A stretch of DNA of 64,000 nt from Emergencia sp. Lineage in GTDB: Bacteria > Bacillota > Clostridia > Peptostreptococcales > Anaerovoracaceae. Of the stretch, positions 38,001 through 45,893 are shown in pieces. A program made the translations under genes and the position numbers. The stretch lies in the NCBI GenBank assembly GCA_022767345.1, contig JALEOD010000056.1:1-64000 (forward strand), in the 5' to 3' direction. The number at the start of each line of letters is the position of its first letter. Positions within the stretch are counted from its first letter, which is position 1. The notes beneath the pieces are model-generated. The model saw only the letters and a program-made list of their open reading frames with translations. It searched no databases and was not told the origin of the DNA.

Positions 38001-39380
38001 ATGAAAAAATACGATATTATTATCGCAGGTGCAGGTGCCAGCGGCGTTTTTATGAGCTATGAGTTGACGAAACTTTCTCATCAGGCCAGTGTTTTGATGC
38101 TGGATAAAGGCGCGCCTCTTGAAAAGAGAGTCTGCCCGATTAAGACGGGAAAGACGAAAACCTGTGTAAAATGCAGCCCTTGCCACATCATGAATGGTTA
38201 TGGCGGCGCAGGGACTTTGTCCGATGGAAAGTATAACATCACAACGCAGTTCGGCGGTGATCTGCACAAGTATGTAGGTGTAGATGAAGCAATGGAACTG
38301 ATGGAATATGTGGACAGCGTACTCTGCGCCATGGGTGGCTCTGAAGCAAAGCTTTACTCTACCGCCGATTCTGATTTGAAAACCCGTTGTCTGCAGAATA
38401 ATCTTCACCTTTTGGAGGCGAAGGTTCGCCATCTGGGAACAGATAGAAATATACAGATTCTCGGCAGAATCTTTGACTATATCAAGGATAGAATTGATAC
38501 CCAGTTTTATACGACTATTGAAGATGTGGAACATACCGAAGACGGTGGCTTTGTGGTGCGCACGGACAAAGGCGATTTTGCTTGTGACAAGCTGGTCCTG
38601 GCGACGGGACGTTCCGGCTCCAAATGGATTTCCTCTGTATGTGATAAAATGGGAATTGAGCAGAAAAAGAACCGGGTCGATATCGGTGTGCGTGTAGAAC
38701 TTCCGGCGGAAGTGTTCAAACACATTACGGATGCCGTTTACGAGGGGAAAATCGTGTACAAGACAGAGCGTTACAACGATATGGTACGCACTTTCTGCAT
38801 GAACCCGTGTGGTGAGGTGGTATCAGAAAATACCAACGGAATCGTAACGGTAAACGGACACAGCTATGGCGATCCGTCGCTGCATACGGAAAATACCAAC
38901 TTCGCGCTGCTGGTATCCAACACTTTTACAGAACCTTTTGAAGACAGCAATGAATACGGTGAATCCATTGCGCGCCTTTCCAATATGCTGGGCGGCGGTG
39001 TGCTTTTGCAGAGATTCGGCGATTTAGTGAAAGGGCGGCGCAGCAGTGCAAGACGGATGGAAAAGTGCTTTACCCGTCCGACCCTCGGCGCGACGCCTGG
39101 GGATTTGAGCCTGGTAATTCCAAAGCGCCAGCTGGACAGCATTATTGAGATGATTTATGCACTGGATAAAATTGCGCCGGGTACAGCCAACGAAGATACA
39201 CTGCTTTACGGGGTAGAAGTGAAATTCTATAATTCAAAGGTGGCCGTAGATGAGAATTTAGAAACCTGTGTGCCGGGGCTTTACGCGCTGGGTGATGGTT
39301 CCGGCGTGACCCATTCACTGTCTCAGGCTTCTGCAAGCGGCGTGCATGTGGCAAGACTTCTGGCAAAGCAGTATCAGTAA
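38001..39380 (+). CDS. FAD-dependent oxidoreductase of unknown substrate
   Basis: A 459-aa flavoprotein. IIIAGAGASGVFMSYEL (5-21) is the dinucleotide-binding motif, followed by a Cys-rich block CPIKTGKTKTCVKCSPCHI (about 49-67). LVLATGRSGSKWI is the second FAD signature, and LYALGDGSGVTHSLSQA near the C-terminus closes the FAD site. This is the conserved NAD(P)/FAD-dependent protein found in many anaerobes and annotated only as uncharacterised. The four clustered Cys residues may carry out redox chemistry or bind metal. AAGGAGAAGG precedes ATG 38001. Confidence 0.85.
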   Translation: MKKYDIIIAGAGASGVFMSYELTKLSHQASVLMLDKGAPLEKRVCPIKTGKTKTCVKCSPCHIMNGYGGAGTLSDGKYNITTQFGGDLHKYVGVDEAMELMEYVDSVLCAMGGSEAKLYSTADSDLKTRCLQNNLHLLEAKVRHLGTDRNIQILGRIFDYIKDRIDTQFYTTIEDVEHTEDGGFVVRTDKGDFACDKLVLATGRSGSKWISSVCDKMGIEQKKNRVDIGVRVELPAEVFKHITDAVYEGKIVYKTERYNDMVRTFCMNPCGEVVSENTNGIVTVNGHSYGDPSLHTENTNFALLVSNTFTEPFEDSNEYGESIARLSNMLGGGVLLQRFGDLVKGRRSSARRMEKCFTRPTLGATPGDLSLVIPKRQLDSIIEMIYALDKIAPGTANEDTLLYGVEVKFYNSKVAVDENLETCVPGLYALGDGSGVTHSLSQASASGVHVARLLAKQYQ

Positions 39381-39410
39381 AGTAGAAATGCGTGGCAACG
39401 CGGGGAGTGC

Positions 39411-39510
39411 TTGCATGGGAATATCGTCAGAATATCGTTAGTGCGGGAGCCTCGCTTGCAGAGAGTGTGTTCTTGCATGGGAATATCACCAAGGCGGGAA
39501 CTCGAAAATG
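39411..39510. repeat. 62-bp direct repeat, two copies
   Basis: TTGCATGGGAATATC occurs at 39411-39425 and 39473-39487, exactly 62 bases apart. Weaker matches follow each copy (GCGGGAGCCTCG and GCGGGAACTCG, then TTGCAGA). It lies in the 570-base non-coding region after the flavoprotein gene. The period equals that of array B. Confidence 0.5.
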
Positions 39511-39524
39511 AAATTGCAGAAGTA

Positions 39525-39738
39525 TACCCTTTGTTTGCTCAAAAAAAAGAAAACTTGGAAGTTCTTACAGCAAAGAGGGGTGTGAAAGGGAAGTAAAAGA
39601 CGGTTTTTTAGTGGTAATTTCTTTGCTTAGGGAGAAAATCCAGGAAAAACGAAGGAAAGAATCGGGTCTAAAGGCAGCTCGATTCTTTTTTTCCTGATTT
39701 TCAAATGAATTTTCTTTTTTTTGAGCAAACAAAGGGTA
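39525..39738. mobile_element. 214-bp block with 29-bp perfect terminal inverted repeats
   Basis: The 29 bases at 39525-39553 (TACCCTTTGTTTGCTC, eight A, GAAAA) are the exact reverse complement of 39710-39738. The 156-base interior has no open frame of note and contains an A/T-rich terminator-like hairpin, AAAGAATCG ... CGATTCTTT, followed by T. No transposase and no clear target duplication are visible. It could be a miniature inverted-repeat element or a very long regulatory stem-loop. Confidence 0.5.
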
Positions 39739-39884
39739 AAGTTCTGTAATGCTGAAAAAGTGTTCAGCCTTTTAGTAAGTGGATTTGCAGCGAGAAAATC
39801 AGTGCAAAAGAGAGAGACAATGTCAAACATGGTGAATGTATTTACAAAAATACGAAGAATTTCTAAAAAAATTAAAAATTTTAC

Positions 39885-39912
39885 TTGCATTTTTCTCGCA
39901 GTCATGTATAAT
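39885..39912 (+). promoter_or_regulatory. Promoter of tRNA-Leu
   Basis: TTGCAT (39885-39890), 16 bases, TATAAT (39907-39912), 40 bases before the tRNA. Confidence 0.65.
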
Positions 39913-39951
39913 AGAATAGTCGGCAGGAACACAGCTGATAAAATTAAATAT

Positions 39952-40034
39952 GCGGTCTTGGCGGAATTGGCAGACGCGCACGGTTCAGGTCCGTGTGGGA
40001 AACCGTGGGGGTTCGAATCCCTTAGACCGCACCA
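39952..40034 (+). tRNA. tRNA-Leu (anticodon CAG)
   Basis: An 83-nt class II tRNA: acceptor GCGGTCT pairs with AGACCGC. The anticodon stem CACGG/CCGTG holds loop TTCAGGT, so the anticodon is CAG and reads CUG. There is a short variable arm, a T-loop TTCGAAT, and an encoded CCA end. It has its own promoter and terminator. A decayed integrase gene lies immediately downstream, so the tRNA 3' end has served as an attachment site. Confidence 0.95.
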
Positions 40035-40048
40035 ATTAAATGTTGAAA

Positions 40049-40077
40049 ATCCAACGGTTCTATCCGTTGGATTTTTT
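40049..40077 (+). terminator. Terminator of tRNA-Leu
   Basis: ATCCAACGG (40049-40057) pairs perfectly with CCGTTGGAT (40063-40071), followed by TTTTTT. Confidence 0.9.
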
Positions 40078-40082
40078 CTTGA

Positions 40083-40686
40083 CTACATTTTTCTTATTTC
40101 CTGATAGAATTGTTCTAGTTTGTCAGAGACATTTCTATCAGAACTTCTGAAATAATATTCGTAAATTTCCTGTGTAATTCTGGTATTTGTGTGACCTAGT
40201 CTTTTTGAGACATCTACAATTTGAACACCGATAGATGAAAGAATCGCAGCATGTGTGTCTTAAATCGTGCAAAGTTGTATCTCTTAAACCATATCTCTTC
40301 AGAAAGCGTTTAAACCAGTGATAGGTATTATGAGGGTGATGTGGTGTGCCTTCTGCAACCGTAAAAACATAACCACTATCGGTATATTCGTCACCTAGAA
40401 TAATTTTGTTGTTTCTTTGATATACTTGTAAGTCTTTCAGCATTTCCATGACAAAATCAGGAACTGTTATCATTCTTACCGACCCCTCAGTTTTAGGAGT
40501 ATCTTCTATTACGCCATCGTTTGGCACCATGAGCCTGATTCTTTCGATGTTTATAGTACCATCGCTAAAATCAATATCTTCCCAACGTAGTCCCATAGTT
40601 TCACCTATGCGCAATCCAGTAAATAATATTAGAAGAATAGCAGTCGCATGACTTTTTCCTGTGTTTGTTTCTTTCTCTTTGAGCAA
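40083..40686 (-). pseudogene. Decayed tyrosine integrase at tRNA-Leu
   Basis: The minus-strand frame from about 40686 encodes only the catalytic half of a phage-type integrase: LFTGLRIGETMGLRWEDIDF has the first Arg, and HDLRHT the His-x-x-Arg. After RHT the frame shifts at a CA repeat (near 40250). In the next frame the expected end is intact: HAAILSSIGVQIVDVSKRLG, then HTNTRITQEIYEYYF with the catalytic Tyr, and a stop at 40083-40085. The N-terminal arm and core-binding domains are missing. Its position beside the tRNA-Leu 3' end marks an old integration site whose cargo has been lost. Confidence 0.8.
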
Positions 40687-40787
40687 GAGCGCTATGATGA
40701 TTTAATTTTGAAAGTGTCTAAATTATACCGCATTTGCGAAATAGAATCAACAGGACTTTGCAGAATTTTGTAAAAAAGGAGGAACTG

Positions 40788-41273
40788 ATGATGCGTAAAA
40801 CTTTAGTTGCTTATTTTTCCGCCAGCGGGGTGACTGCCGGTGTGGCAAAGAAGCTGGCAGAAATCTGCGGCGGTGACTTGTATGAAATTAAACCTGAGGT
40901 GCCATATACGTCTGCGGATTTAAACTGGATGGATAAAAAATCCCGGAGTACTTTAGAAATGAACGACAAGACCAGCCGTCCAGCGATGGCAGACGAACTT
41001 GCGAGGATTGAGGAGTATGACACTATTCTGGTCGGTTTTCCTATTTGGTGGCACACTGCGCCGAGGATTATCGAAACCTTTCTGGAAAGTTATGATTTCT
41101 CAGAAAAGCGGATTGCTGTATTCGCTACATCCGGCGGCAGCGGTCTGGGCGGAACAGAGGCTGCTCTTAAGGCTGTCTGCAAGGGCTCAGTGAAGTGGCT
41201 TTCCGGCAGGCTTTTACCGGCGGATGGTGCTGGCAGCGAGTTGACCCAGTGGCTTTCTGAAATCGGATTATAA
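40788..41273 (+). CDS. Flavodoxin-like protein
   Basis: A 161-aa protein; tandem ATG codons at 40788 and 40791 follow AAGGAGG. LVAYFSASGVTAGVAKKLAE (about 6-25) is the FMN phosphate loop, and VGFPIWWHTAPRIIETFLE the second FMN-binding block. This is the short flavodoxin/NAD(P)H oxidoreductase-like type common in anaerobes, probably an electron carrier or quinone/FMN reductase. It has its own terminator. Confidence 0.9.
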   Translation: MMRKTLVAYFSASGVTAGVAKKLAEICGGDLYEIKPEVPYTSADLNWMDKKSRSTLEMNDKTSRPAMADELARIEEYDTILVGFPIWWHTAPRIIETFLESYDFSEKRIAVFATSGGSGLGGTEAALKAVCKGSVKWLSGRLLPADGAGSELTQWLSEIGL

Positions 41274-41287
41274 TTTGTACAGAATGA

Positions 41288-41335
41288 CCCTTCTCTCTCA
41301 GAAAGAAATATGGCTTCTGAGGGGGGAGGGGTTTT
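41288..41335 (+). terminator. Imperfect long terminator hairpin
   Basis: CCCTTCTCTCTCAGAA pairs with TTCTGAGGGGGGAGGGG with a few mismatches, followed by TTTT. Confidence 0.65.
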
Positions 41336-41341
41336 GCTGTC

Positions 41342-41370
41342 TTGAAGGATACTTTACATTGTGGTAAAAT
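41342..41370 (+). promoter_or_regulatory. Sigma-A promoter for the GNAT gene
   Basis: TTGAAG (41342-41347), 17 bases, TAAAAT (41365-41370). Confidence 0.5.
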
Positions 41371-41437
41371 CAGAGTAAGAATTCAAAAGATAAACGGAGA
41401 GATTAGGAAATAGATGAGAAAGTACGAGGAGAAGAAT

Positions 41438-42130
41438 ATGATAGTAAAAGCCAAAGGATATTTAGAAAAAAATCGTCTGCTGCACATCGCCATGCTGGAA
41501 TCCATTCGCAGGGGAACAGCTGAGATTTTAGCTGCCTCGGAAGATGGGGTACTGCTTTTGGATAAAAGCAGCAACGTTCACATGGTGGCGGCCGCAAGTG
41601 CAGAAAAGGGTAAGGAACTGATTGACTGCATTACAGATTGCTATCAGCTGGTTTTATGTCAGGAGGAACTGGTGCCTTACGCTTCGGAGAAGTTCGGATT
41701 GCATACCCTGTTTCCATGTAAAAAGGTGGCGCGTTTTTCAAGAGAGAAAGTGGAACTTGCGGCGGATTTGCGCATTGAGCGGGCAGATACGGAGCGTCTT
41801 GCTCATATTAAAGAAGTTTATCATACGATTCCACCAGAAGAAGTGGATGAAATCAGCCGCCGTGGCAATCTGTTCTGTGCTTTTGCAGGAGAGGATTTTG
41901 TGGGGTTTTCAGGAAATCATCTGGACGGCAGTCTGGGGCTTTTGGATATATTTCCGGAGTATCGTAGGCGCGGCTACGGCGAGGCCTTGGAACGGTTTAT
42001 GATAAACTATATCATTGACAAAGGTGATACACCTTACGGTGAAATTGTCATCGGCAATGAAGCGTCAGAAAAACTGCAGAGAAAGCTGGGGTTTGAGATT
42101 TCAGAAGAAACCATCACATGGCTTCTGTAA
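41438..42130 (+). CDS. GNAT-family N-acetyltransferase
   Basis: A 230-aa protein. ATG 41438 follows GAGGAG at the right distance; ATG 41414 is in frame with a poor site. The C-terminal half (about 130-230) is the GNAT domain: FCAFAGEDFVGFSGNHLDGS is followed by LLDIFPEYRRRGYGEALERF, whose Arg-Arg-x-Gly-x-Gly loop binds acetyl-CoA. The N-terminal half is a degenerate GNAT-like domain, as in two-domain acetyltransferases. The substrate is unknown. Confidence 0.85.
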   Translation: MIVKAKGYLEKNRLLHIAMLESIRRGTAEILAASEDGVLLLDKSSNVHMVAAASAEKGKELIDCITDCYQLVLCQEELVPYASEKFGLHTLFPCKKVARFSREKVELAADLRIERADTERLAHIKEVYHTIPPEEVDEISRRGNLFCAFAGEDFVGFSGNHLDGSLGLLDIFPEYRRRGYGEALERFMINYIIDKGDTPYGEIVIGNEASEKLQRKLGFEISEETITWLL

Positions 42131-42234
42131 TTTGCCAATTATAGGAAAAAAGTAACCACTTATCGAAAATCGGGAGAGCTTTGAGAGAGAACATGCTAAA
42201 ATATACCGATTAGCAGAATAAGGAGGTTGCACAG

Positions 42235-42675
42235 GTGGAGATTAAAATAGAGATAGACGAAGTTTGCACTGAATCAGAGGTTACCATCAGGACCAGCTGT
42301 ATGACGGAGGAAATTCATGAACTGATTCAAAGACTGTCCAGTGCAAAGCAGAATCTGCTGGCGGGATTTTTGGATGATATGGTTTATCTCCTTGACCCCA
42401 AGGATATTGTCAGATTTTATGCATTGGAACAGAAGGTGTTTGCGGAGACTTTAGATGGTGAATTTGTAATCAGACTCAGGCTTTATGAGTTGGAAGGGCG
42501 GCTGGATCAGAAATTATTTCTTCGTATTTCTAATTCGGAGATTGTGAATCTGAAACATATTGCGAAACTGGATTTAAGTTTCAGCGGTACTATTTGCATG
42601 ACTTTAACAAATGGGGAAAATGTCTTCGCGTCAAGGCGCAATGTGACGCATATCAAGCGAGTGCTGGGAATATAG
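42235..42675 (+). CDS. LytTR-domain DNA-binding protein
   Basis: A 146-aa protein with GTG start 42235 after AGGAGG. Residues about 45-146 form a LytTR domain: VYLLDPKDIVRFYALEQKVF, LYELEGRLD, FLRISNSEIVNLKHIAKLD and SRRNVTHIKRVLGI. It is the stand-alone LytTR type (no receiver domain) that often regulates an adjacent DUF3021 membrane gene; no such gene follows here, so the target is elsewhere. A tRNA gene follows. Confidence 0.88.
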   Translation: MEIKIEIDEVCTESEVTIRTSCMTEEIHELIQRLSSAKQNLLAGFLDDMVYLLDPKDIVRFYALEQKVFAETLDGEFVIRLRLYELEGRLDQKLFLRISNSEIVNLKHIAKLDLSFSGTICMTLTNGENVFASRRNVTHIKRVLGI

Positions 42676-42801
42676 GGATAAAGCGTTCTTATAAGCGTCT
42701 GGATAAAAGGATTTTAGAAATTTTGAAGGAATTTTTGAGAGAAATCAAAATTTCCCTCTTTTCTTTTTGGAAAACTGTGTTATAATATTATACGTTGGCA
42801 A

Positions 42802-42877
42802 CGGGGTATGGCGCAGTTGGTAGCGCGCTGTGTTCGGGACGCAGAGGCCGTCAGTTCGAGCCTGACTACTCCGACCA
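42802..42877 (+). tRNA. tRNA-Pro (anticodon CGG)
   Basis: A 76-nt tRNA: acceptor CGGGGTA pairs with TACTCCG with one G-U. The D-arm GCGC/GCGC, anticodon stem CTGTG/CGCAG and loop TTCGGGA give anticodon CGG with G37, as expected for proline. The T-arm is TCAGTTCGAGCCTGA and CCA is encoded. A terminator follows at once. Confidence 0.95.
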
Positions 42878-42882
42878 ATATG

Positions 42883-42926
42883 AAACTGCTGAGGTGCTGA
42901 TTCGTCAGTGCAGACAGCAGTTTTTT
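42883..42926 (+). terminator. Terminator of tRNA-Pro
   Basis: AAACTGCTG (42883-42891) pairs with CAGCAGTTT (42915-42923), followed by further T. Confidence 0.85.
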
Positions 42927-42977
42927 GTTTTGAGGGATTGTCTGCCTCCCCGCGGACATATTCTTGATTTTGCGGCG

Positions 42978-43311
42978 CGCCACAATCAGAAGATTTTTGG
43001 GTACATATGGCGCAGTACCCTTGAAAAACGCCATTTTCGAAAGGATTTTTTATTAAAATGGCGCAGCCTTTCTGTAAAATGCCATCTTTTATGTTCTTTT
43101 GCCGTAAAGCGGCACGCATTTTCGGTTGAAACGCCATGATAAAACGAAATTTAAAAAATGATGGCGCGGCAAAGGTCTTTATAAGACCTTTATATTGCTT
43201 GCAGCACCAGTTGCGCTGGGGTAAACGCCGTTTTTTCTAAAAAACTCTCCATATATGGCGGATTTCAGACCCTTCGCGCCATGTACACAGAAAAAGCTTC
43301 AAAAGGTGGCG
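42978..43311. repeat. Array C: six CGCCAT/ATGGCG elements at 51-bp intervals
   Basis: CCAY starts lie at 42980, 43031, 43082, 43134, 43228 and 43279 (steps 51, 51, 52, 94, 51). Each is followed exactly 27 bases later by ATGG or a variant (43007, 43058, 43109 as GCGG, 43161, 43255, 43306 as GTGG). Elements are about 35 bp with 6-bp inverted ends and dissimilar interiors. The block fills the 520-base gap between tRNA-Pro and the J-like gene. Short frames through it have no ribosome-binding sites. Confidence 0.75.
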
Positions 43312-43377
43312 TGCCAAACAGCCGTCAGCTGCTGTCACAGTCTTTTGTGGCTTTTGCGTCTGTTTTTCTGAAAGCTG

Positions 43378-43406
43378 TTGCGGATATGAAAAAATTATTA
43401 TATAAT
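43378..43406 (+). promoter_or_regulatory. Sigma-A promoter for the J-like gene
   Basis: TTGCGG (43378-43383), 17 bases, TATAAT (43401-43406). Confidence 0.65.
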
Positions 43407-43450
43407 ATGTCTAAATGGATATATGCTCGCAGGAATAAAAGAGGTAGAAG

Positions 43451-44542
43451 ATGGATAGAAATTTTGCATTATTAGGCCTAAGAGAAGATGCGACAAAGGA
43501 GCAGGTGAAAGAAGCCTACGGTAGGAGACTTGCCAAGTACAAAAGTGCGGATTACGCTGATGACCCTGAATATGTTAAACGAAAGATTGCAGACTTGAAC
43601 GAGGCGTACACTAAGGCATACAGCAGAGCCGGAGGAGGTATGGGCGGCGCGGCAAAACCTGCGGAGAATGCGGGGCGTGGGTTTCACGATGCAGAGAAAG
43701 CAGGCAGTACGCATCGGAAAGTGAAGGAGCAGCGATATGCGCAGAAACGGCGAGAAATGGAAGATGAAGAATTCCATCCTCTGCAGAAGCTGAAAATGGA
43801 GAAATCTCAGCAGGAAGAGGGCGAAGGACGGCAGGATTTTCGGAAACCTGACTTATCCTCGCTAAAAACAAAGGCGGAGGAATTTCGGGATAATATAAAA
43901 GAGAACCTTAAAGAGAATCTGGGCGGGACAGAAGAAACAGGGGAAACTGACGTTCCGCCGCCATCTATCGGCGATGCGGCGCAAAGCAGCAGAAAGAAAG
44001 ATACCGCTTACAGCGAAGTTGACGGGTCTGCTGGCAAAATCATCGTTGTTGTTTTTGTCGCTATCATTATGCTGGTGACGGCCATGTGTGATGGAAGTGA
44101 TACGACGAACTATTACGACGAAGACTGGGATTCATCCTATTACTCTTCTGACTATAATGATGAGGACTGGGAGATTGCAAATATGGCGGAGAGTGTTCGC
44201 AGCGTTATCTTTGAGGAACTGGAAATCGCTGATGATATAGTGGAAATCGAAGATGATGAGGAAAAATTGCGCAGAGCAGCAGATCAGTTTGCCCAGCACT
44301 ACACGGGCTGTGATACCATTGCGGATTTGTGCGGCGATCTTTATATGAGAGCAGGGGCTTTTTCTGCAAGCGAAGGTGACGATGCCTTTTATCAGGTGGA
44401 CGAAGTGCTGCGGTATTATGAATTTCCGGCGCTGGAAGATGTAATCGGATATATCAATCCGTATACAGGAAAAAGTATCAAAAACAGAACCGGATATTTG
44501 AGGTATTTAAACAGATATTATGAAGAAGAACAGGCGTCCTAA
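43451..44542 (+). CDS. J-domain-like membrane protein
   Basis: A 363-aa protein. Residues 1-60 (FALLGLREDATKEQVKEAYG ... KIADLNEAYTKAY) follow the J-domain helices, but the HPD tripeptide that activates DnaK is absent; the loop reads YKSADYADDP. A charged low-complexity linker (about 60-195) leads to one span (about 197-215, KIIVVVFVAIIMLVTAMC). An acidic Asp/Tyr-rich stretch and a helical C-terminal domain follow. Function is unknown; a membrane scaffold using a degenerate J-fold is possible. AGGTAGAAG precedes ATG 43451. Confidence 0.7.
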   Translation: MDRNFALLGLREDATKEQVKEAYGRRLAKYKSADYADDPEYVKRKIADLNEAYTKAYSRAGGGMGGAAKPAENAGRGFHDAEKAGSTHRKVKEQRYAQKRREMEDEEFHPLQKLKMEKSQQEEGEGRQDFRKPDLSSLKTKAEEFRDNIKENLKENLGGTEETGETDVPPPSIGDAAQSSRKKDTAYSEVDGSAGKIIVVVFVAIIMLVTAMCDGSDTTNYYDEDWDSSYYSSDYNDEDWEIANMAESVRSVIFEELEIADDIVEIEDDEEKLRRAADQFAQHYTGCDTIADLCGDLYMRAGAFSASEGDDAFYQVDEVLRYYEFPALEDVIGYINPYTGKSIKNRTGYLRYLNRYYEEEQAS

Positions 44543-44554
44543 GACGCCTGTTTT
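44529..44554. terminator. Bidirectional terminator at the end of the J-like gene and deoC
   Basis: ACAGGCGTC (44530-44538) pairs with GACGCCTGT (44543-44551), followed by TTT; the stop codon lies in the loop. Confidence 0.8.
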
Positions 44555-44570
44555 AATCTGATGAGTCTAT

Positions 44571-45236
44571 TTATTGGTTTTCCTGCGCGGCTTCTTCCAT
44601 GATAGAGACGCTGGCGCTTGCACCGATTCTGTCCGCACCGGCTGCGAGCATTTTCTTTACATCGGCATAAGTTCGGATACCGCCGGAGGCTTTAATCTTC
44701 AGGGTATCACCGACGGTTTGCTTCATCAGCTGCACGTGGTGTACAGTTGCGCCGCCGCTGCTGAAACCGGTAGAGGTTTTCACAAAGGCCGCGCCTGCCT
44801 GCTGTGCCAGCTTGCAGGCGAGGACGATTTCCTCATCGGTAAGGAGACAGGTTTCCAGTATGACCTTCACTTTTGCATCGCTGGCAGCAGCCGCAGAGGC
44901 AACTGCGGCAATGTCCTCTCTGACGTAGTCTGTGTTTCCGGATTTTAACATGCCCACGTTCAGCACCATGTCAATTTCTTTGGCGCCGGCTCTGCATGCT
45001 TCTTCTGTTTCAAAGGCTTTGCAGTTTGTTGTGCAGGAGCCGAGTGGAAAGCCCACTACGGCGGCAACTTTTACATCGCTTTCAGAAAGCAGAGATGCGG
45101 CAAGAGATACATAGGCGGAATTGACACAGACGGAATAAAAGTCGTAGGCTTTTGCCTGACTGCAGAGAGTTTCAATCTGCGCTTTGGTTGCGTCAGGTTT
45201 TAGCAGCGTATGGTCAAAATACCGGTTCAGTTTCAT
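44571..45236 (-). CDS. deoC: Deoxyribose-phosphate aldolase
   Basis: A 221-aa TIM-barrel class I aldolase. HTLLKPDATKAQIETLC is the conserved start, VAAVVGFPLGSCTTNCKAFE the phosphate region, and VKVILETCLL plus FVKTSTGFSSGGATVHHV contain the Schiff-base Lys block. KASGGIRTYADVKKMLAAGA is the C-terminal phosphate loop. It splits deoxyribose 5-phosphate into acetaldehyde and glyceraldehyde 3-phosphate. It stands alone on the minus strand. Confidence 0.97.
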   Translation of the reverse strand: MKLNRYFDHTLLKPDATKAQIETLCSQAKAYDFYSVCVNSAYVSLAASLLSESDVKVAAVVGFPLGSCTTNCKAFETEEACRAGAKEIDMVLNVGMLKSGNTDYVREDIAAVASAAAASDAKVKVILETCLLTDEEIVLACKLAQQAGAAFVKTSTGFSSGGATVHHVQLMKQTVGDTLKIKASGGIRTYADVKKMLAAGADRIGASASVSIMEEAAQENQ

Positions 45237-45339
45237 AGAAATAGCCTCCAGATTTACAATATTTTTAGTCTTATTTTATCACATATTTTTCATTACATGA
45301 AGACAAAAAATATGGACATGATAACTTTTGTATTTTTCT

Positions 45340-45368
45340 TTGACATTAGCTGCAATAGGGCATATAAT
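45340..45368 (+). promoter_or_regulatory. Consensus sigma-A promoter
   Basis: TTGACA (45340-45345), 17 bases, TATAAT (45363-45368), 38 bases before the next gene. Confidence 0.8.
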
Positions 45369-45406
45369 AATGGGGAAATTGATTATGAGAAGATAAGAGG
45401 ATTAGA

Positions 45407-45889
45407 ATGGAAAAAGCAGTAAGAATAATAGGAATGATGAAATGGCTGGGGATTCCGCTGGGCTATATTATGCTTTTTGCAACCAGAGAAAGCTTTGGCG
45501 ATGTGGCGGGAATCTGTCTTGGCACTATTGCGGCGGTATCTTTTTGGATATTGATGCAGAAGGAACGGTCCCGGATTATCGGTCAGACCATTGCAAAGGA
45601 AATAAAAGAAGCAATATCCATTGCGGGCAATATCGAAAGCTTTATTGAAATTAAGCGCATGCGCAGCGGCATCATTGCAAGAGTATATCTGATTAACGCA
45701 AAAGAAAGGGCTGCTGCGGTGCATAAATCCATATCCAGAAGGATTGAGCAGTGTGATTTGAAGAAGTATCTGTGGGTGATGCAGATGACCGACATGCCGG
45801 CTGCAAGCTCCCTTTCTGAGATGCAGAAAAAGCTCAATGAACAGCTCATTGAGGAACTGCTCAGAAGACGCAAAGGAGACAGAGGCTGA
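45407..45889 (+). CDS. Membrane protein of unknown function
   Basis: A 160-aa protein with two N-terminal spans (about 8-27 and 31-50). The cytoplasmic remainder is helical and charged, rich in Ile, Glu and Lys (KEIKEAISIAGNIESFIEIK). No family is recognised. It has a consensus promoter and lies four bases before an NhaC-type antiporter gene, so it may be an accessory subunit. Confidence 0.6.
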   Translation: MEKAVRIIGMMKWLGIPLGYIMLFATRESFGDVAGICLGTIAAVSFWILMQKERSRIIGQTIAKEIKEAISIAGNIESFIEIKRMRSGIIARVYLINAKERAAAVHKSISRRIEQCDLKKYLWVMQMTDMPAASSLSEMQKKLNEQLIEELLRRRKGDRG

Positions 45890-45893
45890 CTGT

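Noticed and set aside
39627..39932. Minus-strand open frame over the inverted-repeat element
   Set aside because: Phe/Lys-rich low-complexity translation that spans the tRNA-Leu promoter region and a terminator-like hairpin; no ribosome-binding site.
42978..43311. CRISPR array
   Set aside because: Period and element length look CRISPR-like, but the interiors of the putative repeats differ from copy to copy and only the ends are kept; no cas genes are in the window.
42795..43475. Small open frames across array C (for example 42795-43139 and 43281-43475)
   Set aside because: No ribosome-binding sites, they overlap tRNA-Pro or the array elements, and composition follows the repeats.
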